Below are positions 54,950 through 63,978 of a DNA stretch of 64,000 nucleotides, one piece after another. Each line of letters starts with the position of its first letter. The stretch's first letter is position 1. A model generated the notes under the pieces. The model did not search any database. It was given only the letters and a program-made list of their open reading frames with translations, and was not told the DNA's origin. The stretch is from Anaspis maculata (Eukaryota; Arthropoda; Insecta; Coleoptera; Scraptiidae): contig OX421967.1 of assembly GCA_949128115.1 (NCBI GenBank), positions 20,786,635 through 20,850,634 of the forward strand, written 5' to 3'. The position numbers and the translations under genes are program-made.

Positions 54950-55962
54950 GAACAATTTGAATGATATCGAGTGAATCTAGAGGAATTTTTAAAACTGAAT
55001 TCGAATTTGAGAAATATACAGGGTGATTCATACAGGATGTTCATTTGAAAAGTTGCCACCCCTGATTTCTCGCCGCCAAAATTTTTCTCGGGAAAACGCC
55101 GAAGCAGGTCGATTTTTGTTTCGGGGGGGGGGGGGACGTCTATTACAAAAAATTCATGATAGATGTTTTTCTTCTCCTTGGCTTATCACGCCAAGGGCCA
55201 AGGGGTTTTTGCTTCTTTATTCCATATTACTGCTACATTCCGGAAATCCAGATAATGAATTAAATGAGAAAACTTGAGGCTTTTTCAAATTCAAATTTAT
55301 GAACTTTGAGCATAGGTATGCATAGATACGTTTATGATTTTTTAGATGCAAGATGACCTCTAGGGGGCTTGTGATCATCAAAAACTGAAATTGACCAATT
55401 GGCATCAAGTTCAGGAGGTCAAAATCACAAAGGAAACTTGGTTCAAAATTAAAATGTGAAAATCTGATCGAATTCAATTTTTAAGAAAATAAAACTGTGT
55501 CGTCTATTTTGAATGGGTCCCCCTTTTTGAGGCCTTGATCAAGGTATTCCAGATGGTCTGCGAGTTAAGTTGCTGAGAACCGTTTAAGAAACAATATTCG
55601 TGATTTGCAACCTCCCATCATCAGTCCTCCTTGTAGCGATAGGATAAATCACCATCCTCCAAAAGAAAAACATCATAAAGTCAGAACCAGATTCCGATTT
55701 CAGAAATTTGAAAACTGGGCGCAAAACTAAACATCACGCTTTATGATCCTTCCATTTGTATTTGAGAAAAAAAATCTGAAAATGGGGGTCCGTTGAATTT
55801 GCTAAAATTTTGCACTGTTATACATTTCACCCTGTACATGAAGCTTACTGATCTTTACCTCCTAAAGGTGTATAAAAAAGTTATTGTGGTCCAAAGTCGG
55901 ACCAATTTTTCCCTCGCGACAACAAATGTGCTGCGTAGTTTATATTGAATTTCTGTTTTCTG
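54950..55962. other. AT-rich DNA with unpaired TACAGGGTG words
   Basis: TACAGGGTGATTC at 55017, TACAGGATGTTC at 55031 and CACCCTGTAC at about 55829 could be the ends of one or two elements, but I could not align arms between them. Three overlapping frames are shadows. A 13-G run starts near 55123. Confidence 0.35.
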
Positions 55963-56136
55963 TCTAGGGTGAGTCATAAACTACAAAAATTTAGTTCGAC
56001 TAAAAAACCAGAAGCAAAAGAATCCTTTTAAAACGAATTGTGTTTTATTGTGCTGTACATATGTTATGGGATCACTGTGACTGTTTGCTGGCACTTTTAG
56101 GAAAAATTAATTTTTAGGATTCATGACCCACCATGT
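55963..56136. mobile_element. 174-bp MITE, family of 63124-63305
   Basis: AGGGTGAGTCATAAACTAC, AATTTAGTT, AAACCAGAAGCAA, GAATTGTGTT, TTTTATTGTGCT.TACATA.GTTATGGGA and ATTCATGACCCACC follow the order in 63124-63305. Confidence 0.6.
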
Positions 56137-56146
56137 CAAAATGTTA

Positions 56147-57102
56147 GGGGAGACCGGGGCTGGAACTAACACGGGTAGGTTGTAACAGTGCCTATAGTTT
56201 CTAGAATTTTTGTAAGATGTCGCTCGAAGTCCGTGTGCGATGTTCATTGACATTCACTTCCATATCCACATTGCTGTTTTGCAACTGTCATTTAGGTTAG
56301 GATTGTTCTAACAAGTGTCACTATTTTCCGCCTAAAAGTATAACTGTTGTGTCGTCTGTTGAGTGATTTTATGGCGATCTCCCGAACGCCAACCAGAAGG
56401 TATGTGCATTGTTATGGTCTTGATTATGTTGGCTATCGATGGACGCAAAACACTTTGACGTCGAAATTGCGGTTTATTGTGATATGTCTTGAAATTGTGC
56501 TGTATACCCTTGGGGTCAAAAGTTACATAGTGTTACAACCAACCCCAGGCACTTTTTTCACCTGCAAAATATTATGATCAGATAACTCATGTTTCCACAA
56601 AGCTTATGGATTGCTCTCAACAGCAATCTGGACGATGATTTGTCAAATTAATGTTCCTATCTTCTCTCGGTACTTTTTCTAATTTTATAATGTTGCATTG
56701 TGATACGTTTCATTCAACATTTTGTAGATTCCTACTGTGCCAAAGTGTTTTTCAGTTTTTCTATATTTTTTTCAAGTCAATAGGGAATAACAGATTTTTT
56801 GTTGAATTTTATTAATATAATACCCAATACTCCATGATCTATTGTAAATTATGTTGATGTTACAACCTACCCCAAGTAATGTTACTTTTAGCCCCAACGC
56901 TGAGGCAAAAAGTAACAGCTGTCTTGATCCAGAAATTATTATTTTTCTCAGAAATGCTCCATTAAATATTGAAAAAGAAATATTCGGCTGGAAGTCGATT
57001 GTCCAGTCTATCATAGAAACACTTTGAATGAAAAAAAAAAGTCACTAGCCTGCATGGAAAAAATAAAAACTAAAAAATGCTACTTTCATTCCCGGTCTCA
57101 CC
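56147..57102. mobile_element. 956-bp mariner/Tc1-type MITE, TA target duplication
   Basis: GGGGAGACCGGGGCTGGAAC at the left and ...CATTCCCGGTCTCACC at the right are inverted copies, both flanked by TA (56145-56146 and 57103-57104). The tips match the 10591-12877 element. GTTACAACC(T/A)(A/..)CCCC words recur in the interior (56531, 56867). No transposase; the frames at 56347 and 56772 lack any signature. Confidence 0.75.
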
Positions 57103-57429
57103 TATTCCTGGTGATGAAGCTGACAAATGGCGATTGCGGCGATTTCGAAACAACCTGTCGGAGCTGAACTGGCGGACAGTGACTTTCAAACCTTCAAGAC
57201 TGTTTCAACTTACGATGAGTTTTTCGAAACCAAACACCCAACGAACCTGATAGTTTAGGATCGTTCCGGATAAAATATGCGAAAACGGAATGCGTTTTCA
57301 CTTTTCAAAATATCAAGAAATTCATCGTTGTGGTGTAGATGTGGAAATTGTTTCGCGCTACTTTCAACTTTGTTTTTTGCTATTGTTTCATTGCATGATG
57401 ACAGTGGCCGACTTGGGGATAATTATTCC
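57103..57429. other. spacer, no supported gene
   Basis: A mixed-composition stretch with AACCTGTCGGAGCTGAACTGGCGG (about 57150). No repeats seen. Confidence 0.35.
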
Positions 57430-57548
57430 ACAAACCCGAAGATTTCAATCTAGGAATAAGCCACAAACCCGTACAATTGGCGGAGGAGCCGCTCGAGAAC
57501 TTACCGAATTCACAGCGAAGCTTTTTTAGGCTCTCCCAATTAGACAAA
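57430..57548 (+). repeat. dispersed TGGCGGAGGAGCCG repeat (copy 3)
   Basis: CAAACCCGAAGATTTCAAT, CCACAAACCCGTACAATTGG, CGGAGGAGCCGCTCGA and GGCTCTCCCAATTAGACAAAAC match copy 2 at 36028-36165. Confidence 0.5.
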
Positions 57549-57812
57549 ACTTATTGGATATATAAATATTTATTGTTGGAAACTTTATAATTTAGCGATC
57601 GTTCTTAAATGAATCGCTTATTTTTTGAGAAATCACATAATGTGTAAATAATTATGGTAAAAAAACGTGGGTGCGTGACCATAGTCACCCTCGGAAGAAG
57701 TGAAACTTCTATAGATATGAATCAGCAAGCAACGTTCGAAGAGGTGTTCTTTTCGTACTCGCGCTCCGCTCCCTAACGGTTTGTATCATCTTGTTTTTTT
57801 TTATTATCAATC

Positions 57813-57876
<64 letters not shown>

Positions 57877-57877
57877 G
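57813..57877. repeat. (ATT)n microsatellite
   Basis: An uninterrupted run of about 20 ATT units. The poly-tyrosine frame over it is an artefact. Confidence 0.95.
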
Positions 57878-58734
57878 TGTCACTCAAAGAGCAGAATACT
57901 TTCGACATGATTTTTTCACGATTAGACTTCTTTTGTTTCTTTTCTCGCTGCGCTCGGCGCTTAAACTCCAATTCTCCGTCACATGAAGTCTCACTTATAC
58001 CCCTAATACAATAAATATCTATTTTCATCAATAATATTCTCCACAAATAATTATGCGAATGTGACATCGTGACGGATTTTCTCACTGTACGATTTTCCCC
58101 GTTATATTACAGCACGGTGGAAACTATGTTCTGGCAGGCACAGCATGGCAATCTAATAATCTCCACAAAGTATAAGAATGTCGTTTTAAAAACTCGATCC
58201 GGTATTATTTTAATTGGAAAAATATAAAATACATAGGTATTTACATAGGTATGTAGGTAGGTACCTCGTGAATGTGATTTGAGGTAACTACGTGGTTCTA
58301 GAGTTCCTACGATATTATCTTCTTCAATCAAAATAAGGCCGTAGATTAAATTGAAATATTGACAGAATTGATATGAGTATTTCCAGTTATGTGCTCGCCA
58401 CCGTGCTTATATTTAGAATGTCACATTTAATTGAGGTAAAATCAAACCATTCAAAAAATTAACAAAGAATAATGTCAAAAATCAATTTCCAAACATAAGA
58501 ATTTGATTATCCAACCAGTATAATGTCATCGCTACACAATCAGCTGACATCTAGAACATTAAGCAACTGTTTCAGCCTCAATTGTCGAAAATTCTTTTTC
58601 CCCTCTGGGCTTTAATCATTCACCCCTGCTTTCCTGCTTGATAGGTACATAGGTACTTGAAAGTTGTGTTTACATTTGAGTGTGCGGCATTCGATTTTAT
58701 TTTTGAATTGTAAACGTCCGTTGAAGAATATACT
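57878..58734. other. unique DNA, no feature seen
   Basis: AT-rich with TAGGTA words near 58235-58262. No repeats or supported frames. Confidence 0.35.
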
Positions 58735-58942
58735 TAGGGCCGGGCCTGGCCTATTTGCCGCCTACGTGCCCCCGAAAAATTGCCGCCTTCCTCACCGGTA
58801 GTGGAGAGCCCCACCAAATGCGGGAATAAAAAGAATCCTTCGAAATTCAACTTTATTATTATATTACCGCCCCTATGACTTGCCGCCTGCCATACCCGCC
58901 TGCGCGCCGGAACGCACTGCACGCCTGCTAGGCCCGGCCCTG
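58735..58942. mobile_element. 208-bp hAT-type MITE
   Basis: TAGGGCCGGGCCTGGCC at the left and GGCCCGGCCCTG at the right are inverted copies. The flanks AATATACT and AATATACC make an 8-bp duplication with one mismatch. Subterminal TTGCCGCCT words occur on both sides. Its GC content is far above the surroundings. Confidence 0.75.
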
Positions 58943-59280
58943 AATATACCTCCCTATCCCTATAATAAAATACATCCCCTCGAATCTATTCAAGCCAAGT
59001 CGAGAACCATTCCTGTCGGGACAACAGTACGACAACACGAAGAGCAGTCCAGTGTCGGCGATTAGTAAAAAATAGAACCGAACGCGGCGAACGCCGCAAC
59101 AGCTTATTCTTCCATTTCCTGGGACGACGCTGGTCGTCCCAAGGTCAGACAAGACAACGTTACAGGCGTTCGTTACAACCACTGATGCTATGAACCAATT
59201 TCACTCCCATGTGTGGTTCTGCGTTAGTTGTGTGTTGTGATCTAGGCGCGAGAATAGAAGTTTCACGCCAAAAAAACTAT
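58943..59280. other. spacer with a GGACGAC...GTCGTCC hairpin
   Basis: CTGGGACGACGCTGGTCGTCCCAAG (59120-59144) is a short perfect hairpin. No gene supported. Confidence 0.4.
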
Positions 59281-59498
59281 CTATCTATATTCCATACACC
59301 TACTATTTTCAGTATAGAATGACTTTTTGGAGCAAAAATTAAGTGACAAGCTGGGAGGCTACGGCTACGGCTGATGGCACCTGCAAAGTTTTGGAGCGAA
59401 ACTATCAGTGGTCATCGGACGTATTATCCCAGCGCTCCAGCTTGTCACTTTATTTTCGCCCCAAAAAAACATTCTACTGAAAATAGAAAGTGTATGGG
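59281..59498. repeat. hairpin element bordering the 2.2-kb palindrome
   Basis: ATTCCATACACCTACTATTTTCAGTA faces TACTGAAAATAGAAAGTGTATGG and AAGTGACAAGCTGG faces CCAGCTTGTCACTT, with a loop near 59390; arms about 70 bp each. Confidence 0.65.
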
Positions 59499-60001
59499 AT
59501 ATAAACTACGCAACGACATTATTGTCGTACTCCAAATTTCACCTTTTTTCAAAACAAGAAAACTCCCGACTGGCACAACTAATTCCAATTGTGTTTCAAG
59601 CATTTGAGAGCTTGATTCTCTAGGTATAGAACTCGTATCAATTCGGAGGTCGATATATGTCAACTTGAGTATAACTTTCTACAGGGTGTAAAGAAAGGTA
59701 GTGCAACATTTATAAAGTTTGACATACTCCCATTTGAAATAAAACTATTCCTTTTGAATTTCACTATCAATGGCATGTAGTTGAAGGTCATATTTCGAAA
59801 CGGTTTTTGATCTATCTTTCTATTTCTTTTATTTACAGGGCGGTATCGAAAAAACGACTTTTTGTCCTTCTTCCCCTGATTTCCCCTTCTTTACCAGTTT
59901 TCGAAATCCAGGGCTCATATTGAAGCTGAAGCCTTAGGTGAGAAAATCCAATAAACGTAAAAGGTAATCGACTCAAGACCAACATTTGAAATATAGGGTG
60001 G

Positions 60002-60146
60002 TATGGCGCGATGTGACGGAAAAAAAGTGTCTGCCCTGACCGGGACTCGAACCCGGGTCTTACATTTGCCAGATGGATACTCTGACCACTAAGCTATCGG
60101 GGAGACAACAGTTCCTCTGCCTCATGCCCATATGAGAGCCGCCACA
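60002..60146 (-). repeat. TRIM 3' LTR
   Basis: On the minus strand it runs from TGTGGCGGCTCTCATATGGG to ...CATCGCGCCATA. It begins with TG; the last bases are ATA instead of the usual CA, unless the LTR is taken to end two bases earlier. It contains the tRNA-like unit at 60032-60103 and a run of seven T on the minus strand. Confidence 0.8.
60032..60103 (-). tRNA. tRNA-like unit in the 3' LTR (pseudo-tRNA)
   Basis: A 72-nt cloverleaf can be drawn. A box TAGCTTAGTGG and B box GGTTCGAGTCC match the Pol III consensus exactly. The T arm (CCGGG/CCCGG) and D arm (GCTT/GAGT) pair. The anticodon stem has one mismatch, and the anticodon would be GGC (Ala codons GCC), with U at position 33. The acceptor stem has two mismatches, so a charged tRNA is unlikely. 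T7 on the minus strand (60020-60026) follows 5 bases after the discriminator and would terminate Pol III. Confidence 0.6.
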
Positions 60147-60149
60147 GTA

Positions 60150-60159
60150 CTTCCCCTCC
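60150..60159 (-). other. polypurine tract of the TRIM
   Basis: GGAGGGGAAG on the minus strand, three bases (TAC) before the 3' LTR; primes plus-strand DNA synthesis in LTR elements. Confidence 0.6.
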
Positions 60160-60353
60160 AGAGACGTCGTTCGTCTCGTATGTACCCCTGCGTTCGCCGT
60201 ACTCATGGACCGTTGACCGTTGTTCAGTACCCCCCACCTAAGGCGACGGATGGGACGTGGGTGGACGTAGGGCAGAGAAGTGGCGGTGCTGTTTAATTGT
60301 TCATTGCTTGCTTTGTACCTGTTTGTTTGAGTTGCATGTTGCGTGCGTGCTGC

Positions 60354-60371
60354 TTTTGTTCGGGGTCACCA
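60354..60371 (-). other. primer-binding site of the TRIM
   Basis: TGGTGACCCCGAACAAAA on the minus strand, two bases inside the 5' LTR. It begins with TGG, as needed to pair with the CCA end of a tRNA primer. I cannot say which tRNA it matches. Confidence 0.65.
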
Positions 60372-60373
60372 TT

Positions 60374-60518
60374 TATGGCGCGATGTGACGCAGAAAAAGT
60401 GTTTGCCCTGACCGGGACTCGAGCCCGGGTCTTCCATTTGCCGGATGGATACTCTGACCACTAAGCTATCGGGGAGACAACAGCTCCTTCGCCACATGCC
60501 CACATGAAAGCCGCCACA
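60374..60518 (-). repeat. TRIM 5' LTR
   Basis: Direct copy of 60002-60146, with about 13 differences. On the minus strand it starts TGTGGCGGCTTTCATGTGGG. It holds the tRNA-like unit at 60404-60475, and a five-T run (60394-60398 on plus as A5) follows that unit. Confidence 0.8.
60404..60475 (-). tRNA. tRNA-like unit in the 5' LTR (pseudo-tRNA)
   Basis: Same 72-nt layout as the copy at 60032. Here the anticodon stem (TCCAT/ATGGA) pairs perfectly, but position 33 is C instead of U, and the B box has one change (GGCTCGAGTCC). The A box TAGCTTAGTGG is intact. The anticodon position again reads GGC. The unit lies in the part of the LTR that would be the transcribed R/U5 region, in the same direction as the element. 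Confidence 0.6.
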
Positions 60519-61082
60519 GTGGCATCAAATGTAACAGATGAACATATCTGTCCCAGGAATCCGACCGGGTGGAGAATTAATTGAAAATCAACAATGTTTT
60601 CAGATCAAGCATTCATTCTGAACACTCTTTGATGTTTCATGATTGTGTGTGGCAAGAACTTTGGATGCAGGGTCCATATTGCAGCTGCATGTTTTCCAAG
60701 GAGAAGCAGCTGCAAGTGCCGTAACCAATGTTACGGAAAACAGAGCGAAGAGAACTGTCTGTTCCCGATTGCTCCAAATTTTGTAACGTTGGTTGCGAAC
60801 ATTTTTAGACAAACGAGAAAGCTGATTCTTCCTCAGAAACACACAATTTTAATTTGGTCCCTCCATCGATCATTCTTATTGTAACAATCATGCAACATCA
60901 AAGAGTGTTCAGAATGAATGCTTCATCCGAAAACAATGTTGATTTTCATTCAATTCTCCACTCGGTTGGATTCCTGGACATATATATTTATATGTTACTT
61001 TTGATGCCACCCTAAATTTTGAATGTTGGTTTTGGGTCGATTTTGTTTATTGAATTTTTTCACCTAAAGCTTCAGCTTCAAT

Positions 61083-61260
61083 AATAATAATAATAATAAT
61101 AAACTGTCTTTATTGATTTTCCAGAATAAATAATAAGAAATTAAAATTAAAATAAAATAAACAATGGAAAATCAAACTTAGGGCGAAGTTCAGACCCCCC
61201 TGGCTCTACCACTTAACCCTATATGCAAATAAACGAAAGTAACTCGCAAACGCCTTTTAA
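61083..61260 (-). mobile_element. 5'-truncated LINE 3' end with (ATT)n tail
   Basis: On the minus strand: an untranslated-looking segment, then AATCAATAAAGACAGTTT and (ATT)n (plus 61081-61101). It interrupts the right arm of the palindrome between CTTCAATA and GAGCCCTG, a junction that is continuous in the left arm at about 59910-59925. Its 3' end differs from that of the Jockey element at 22.3 kb, so it is another family. Confidence 0.65.
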
Positions 61261-61668
61261 GAGCCCTGAATTTTGAAAATTGGTAAATAAGGGGAAATGT
61301 TATCACCAGAAGACCAAAAAGTCGTTTTTTCGATACCACCCCGTAAATAAAAGAGATAGGGAGATAAAAAAAAATGTTTCGAAATATGAACTTCAGCTAC
61401 ATGCCATTGATGTTGAAATTCAAAAGAAACAGTTTTATTTTAAATGGGAGTATGTCAAACTTCATAAATGTTGCACTACTTTTTTTAACACCTTGTAGAA
61501 ACTCAAGTTGACATCTATCAGTCTTTGAATTGATACGATTCTATAACTGGAGAGTCAAGCTCTCAAATGCTTGAAACAGAATTGAAATTAGTTGAATCAG
61601 TCGGAAGTTTTCTTGTTTTGAAAAGGATGAAATTTAGAGTACGACAATAATTTCGTTGCGTAGTTTAT

Positions 61669-62062
61669 TCAACTTTAAACTAGGAGTTTAATTATTGGAT
61701 AATAATACAATTATTGATGTATTGGTTGATGCAAACGAAAAATATGAGTCGAATATTTTCACGATGCACATTCTTCACCAGCCATCATCATTATCATCTT
61801 CATCATCATCATGGTCATGATCATCACCATCATCCTCATGATCATCAAAGAGATGACCACAAGAAAAAATATACTTAGCCGGAATAAGCGTCTCACACAT
61901 TCAGAACTGACCTCATAAATGCATCGTGCATTCTAGAGCCGTATCACTTGAAATAATTGAGATAAAAAAATTATGCTGAAACAAAGCAATGCGATGTTTT
62001 TTTTTTCTGGTAGGTATAGTGCTGGTAATTTTAGGATGCTCCATATCACTCTTTTCGCTTTA
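61669..62062. other. unique DNA with a degenerate (CAT)n stretch
   Basis: CATCATCATTATCATC...CATCATGATCATC at about 61784-61846. Nothing else noticed. Confidence 0.5.
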
Positions 62063-62364
62063 TACAGGTTGATCCAAAAGTGTCGGACCATCTCAACGTT
62101 GTGTAATATGGAGGTGAAGTAGAGTGCTGGAAAGTTGTTGAAAAAATGCTATTTGTCTTTTAATTTTGAAGTTATGGAGGTACAAAAGTTGGTCCTTCGG
62201 CTGCTTCTATTTCCGTTATTTCAAAATATTTTAGTAGTCCGGTCGTTGAGCGTTTCTACCTTGCAAATTGTGAGGACGCGATGTCACTTGGCAGAATTGT
62301 TCTATGAAACATTGTCTCAATTTCAAGAAGTGGTGCCACGATGGTGGTCGGTGCAGACGCTGTA

Positions 62365-62920
62365 TACAGGGTGATCAAAAATGAAAAAATTGAAACTCAG
62401 GAACAAAACAGTTGAAACCATGAAAATTACCATGTAGATTCACAATTGGATGCTTATTAAGTTAAAGTTAAATTAAGTCCCAGTGGCTTGCTGGGAATGG
62501 TTATGTTTGCCTTTAGATTATTGCATATGACCAACTTTACTAGTACCGATCGATTTTTCACTTATTGAATACTGGGTGAGATCAAAATGGCGGTCATGGA
62601 AAAAATTACAATTGCTTGTCTTAATTTTGAGAATAGTAGGCGGAGACGATGGCACCACATCGCATTGCATTTCTGACATCAATCTTGGCAGAAATATCAA
62701 GTTTCATCCAAATATCTTGAAAAATCACTGATTTATTGAAATTTTCAATTTTCAAGAAACCGACCACTACTTTCATCACATTTCTGAAACGGCTGAAGAT
62801 ATTCAGACGCGGTTTGTTTTATCTTGATAAGCATCAAATTTTGAATCTACATGGTGATTTTCATGGCTCCAACTCTTTTGGTTCCTGAGTTTGAATTTTT
62901 TCATTTTTGATCACTCTGTA
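62365..62920. mobile_element. 556-bp foldback (TACAGGGTGATCAAAAATG ends)
   Basis: TACAGGGTGATCAAAAATGA faces TCATTTTTGATCACTCTGTA; TTGAAACTCAGGAAC.AAA and CATGAAAATTACCATGTAGA also pair with their complements. Both sides carry the GTCGGTGCAGACGCTGTA / TACAGCGTCTGCACCGAC flank, so the palindrome is larger than the TACAG-to-TGTA unit. A related single-sided copy is at 10018-10310. Confidence 0.65.
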
Positions 62921-63123
62921 TACAGCGTCTGCACCGACCACCATCATGGCACCACTTCTTAAAATCAAGACAATGTTCCACAGAGCAAATCTGCCAAGTG
63001 GCATCGCGGCCTCAAAATTTGCAGGGTTCGTCCAATTTATGTGGCTTAGCCGCGCGACTATAGTAAACTGCTTATGGAAAAAATATGAGTTCAAAGAATC
63101 AACTTCCGAATTTCTGTTCTCTA

Positions 63124-63305
63124 TACAGGGTGAACCATAAACTACAAGAATTTAGTTTCCCTAAAAAAACAGAAGCAACAGAATTCGAATAAAATGAATT
63201 GTGTTGCATAGTTTTATTGTGCTCTACATAGGTTATGGGACCAATGTGTCTGTTTGCAGGTACTTTTAGAAAAAATAATTTTCAAGATTCATGACTCGCC
63301 CTGTA
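63124..63305. mobile_element. 182-bp MITE (TACAGGGTGAACCATAAAC ends)
   Basis: TACAGGGTGAACCATAAACT at the left against AAGATTCATGACTCGCCCTGTA at the right. A related copy lies at 55963-56136, and a truncated one within both 1-kb duplicates (47022-47110, 50605-50693). Confidence 0.65.
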
Positions 63306-63427
63306 TACAAAACAGACATTCTTTGCAGATTCAGAGGTTGATTTTTTATACTCATTCTTTTATTTCAAAATTAGAAGAAACTGAATTTTTTCAACAACTT
63401 TTCAGCACTCTACCTATGCTTCCATAT

Positions 63428-63929
63428 TCAGTAATCGATACATATTCTCCCTTGCGACTGTCACTTGCATCGTGAAGATAATTAGTAGGTATTGAAAATC
63501 AAGTTCATATTATGTCAAAGTAGTTAGTGAAAATTGTCACGTGAAGCAGTCCTGGGCTAGTAGTAGGTACATTAAACGTTGTATAATGGTTGTACGTACT
63601 ACGGGCACATCGGAGAATTGCTAATTATTCATTCATTGTTCCAACCGTTCCATCGCGCTATAAAACTGATTTCACGCGTTCGTAGGAATGCCACATCGTG
63701 TATAAACGCGAGTGGACTCTTGTTGCGTACGATTGTTATCCATTGTTTTTGCTTGAAGGTGGCATGATCCATTCATAAAGCTGGGACATGCCTCGCTTTA
63801 TCATCCCGTATCTTTCAACGGCTCGTACTTGCATGAATTATTATGGACAGCCCGCGAGAAATGTACAAAGTGATAACCGACAAAACGGCCATAAATTGTG
63901 ATAAGGGCCACTTGGCTCTGCGTCCGTCA
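63428..63929. other. unique DNA near the window end
   Basis: More even composition and no repeats noticed. A GTGTATAAACGCG box at about 63699 is not supported by a start site. Confidence 0.35.
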
Positions 63930-63978
63930 CTTTCGTTCTTTTTCTTTCCTCTTTCTCTCCATCTCTCATTGCCCGCAG
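63925..63978 (+). promoter_or_regulatory. strong 3' splice-site-like sequence at the window edge
   Basis: A pyrimidine tract (CTTTCGTTCTTTTTCTTTCC, then CTCTTTCTCTCC and CATCTCTCATT) ends in GCCCGCAG at 63978. The following bases (CATTTTAGTCCCGCGGTGTC) are open in the frame that would join to a phase-0 donor such as that at 53370. The exon, if real, continues beyond the window. Confidence 0.3.

Larger units (their letters stand above)
60002..60518 (-). mobile_element. 517-bp TRIM (miniature LTR retroelement) with tRNA-like LTRs
   Basis: Two direct 145-bp repeats (60002-60146 and 60374-60518, about 90% identical by eye) enclose 227 bp. GTGG flanks the whole element (59998-60001 and 60519-60522), and the uninterrupted target is seen at about 61002-61014. 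On the minus strand the 5' LTR is followed after two bases by TGGTGACCCCGAACAAAA (a primer-binding-site form, 60354-60371), and the 3' LTR is preceded by the purine tract GGAGGGGAAG (60150-60159). No coding capacity. This is the structure of a TRIM, mobilised by proteins of another LTR element. Each LTR contains a tRNA-like unit. Confidence 0.85.
59501..61668. mobile_element. 2.2-kb palindrome interrupted by a TRIM and a LINE fragment
   Basis: ATAAACTACGCAACG (59501) pairs with CGTTGCGTAGTTTAT (to 61668). Further pairs: GTTTGACATACTCCCATTTG / AATGGGAGTATGTCAAACTT, ATCGAAAAAACGACTTTTTG with its complement, and the inner TTCATTCTGAACACTCTTTG / CAAAGAGTGTTCAGAATGAA around a centre near 60760. 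The left arm contains the TRIM (60002-60518); the right arm contains a LINE 3' fragment (61083-61260). Each arm shows the empty site of the other's insertion. A diverged single arm of the same family lies at 4074-4343. Confidence 0.75.
62063..63427. mobile_element. composite TACAGG-family element with nested insertions
   Basis: The left end TACAGGTTGATCCAAAAGTG..TCGGACCATCTCAACG matches 46781 and 50363. A partner for the other side (AAAACTG..TTTTTCAACAACTTTTCAGCACTCTAC..(A/..)TTCCATATT, about 63380-63427) is present, but the right tip is gone. Between them lie a foldback (62365-62920), whose complementarity extends outward to about 62265 and 63030, and a 182-bp MITE (63124-63305). Confidence 0.6.

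Noticed and set aside
57781..58014. Poly-tyrosine protein
   Set aside because: It is the translation of an (ATT)n microsatellite.
60032..60475. Two functional tRNA-Ala(GGC) genes
   Set aside because: Acceptor-stem mismatches, loss of U33 in one copy, a rare anticodon, and their position inside LTRs all argue for tRNA-like promoter units.
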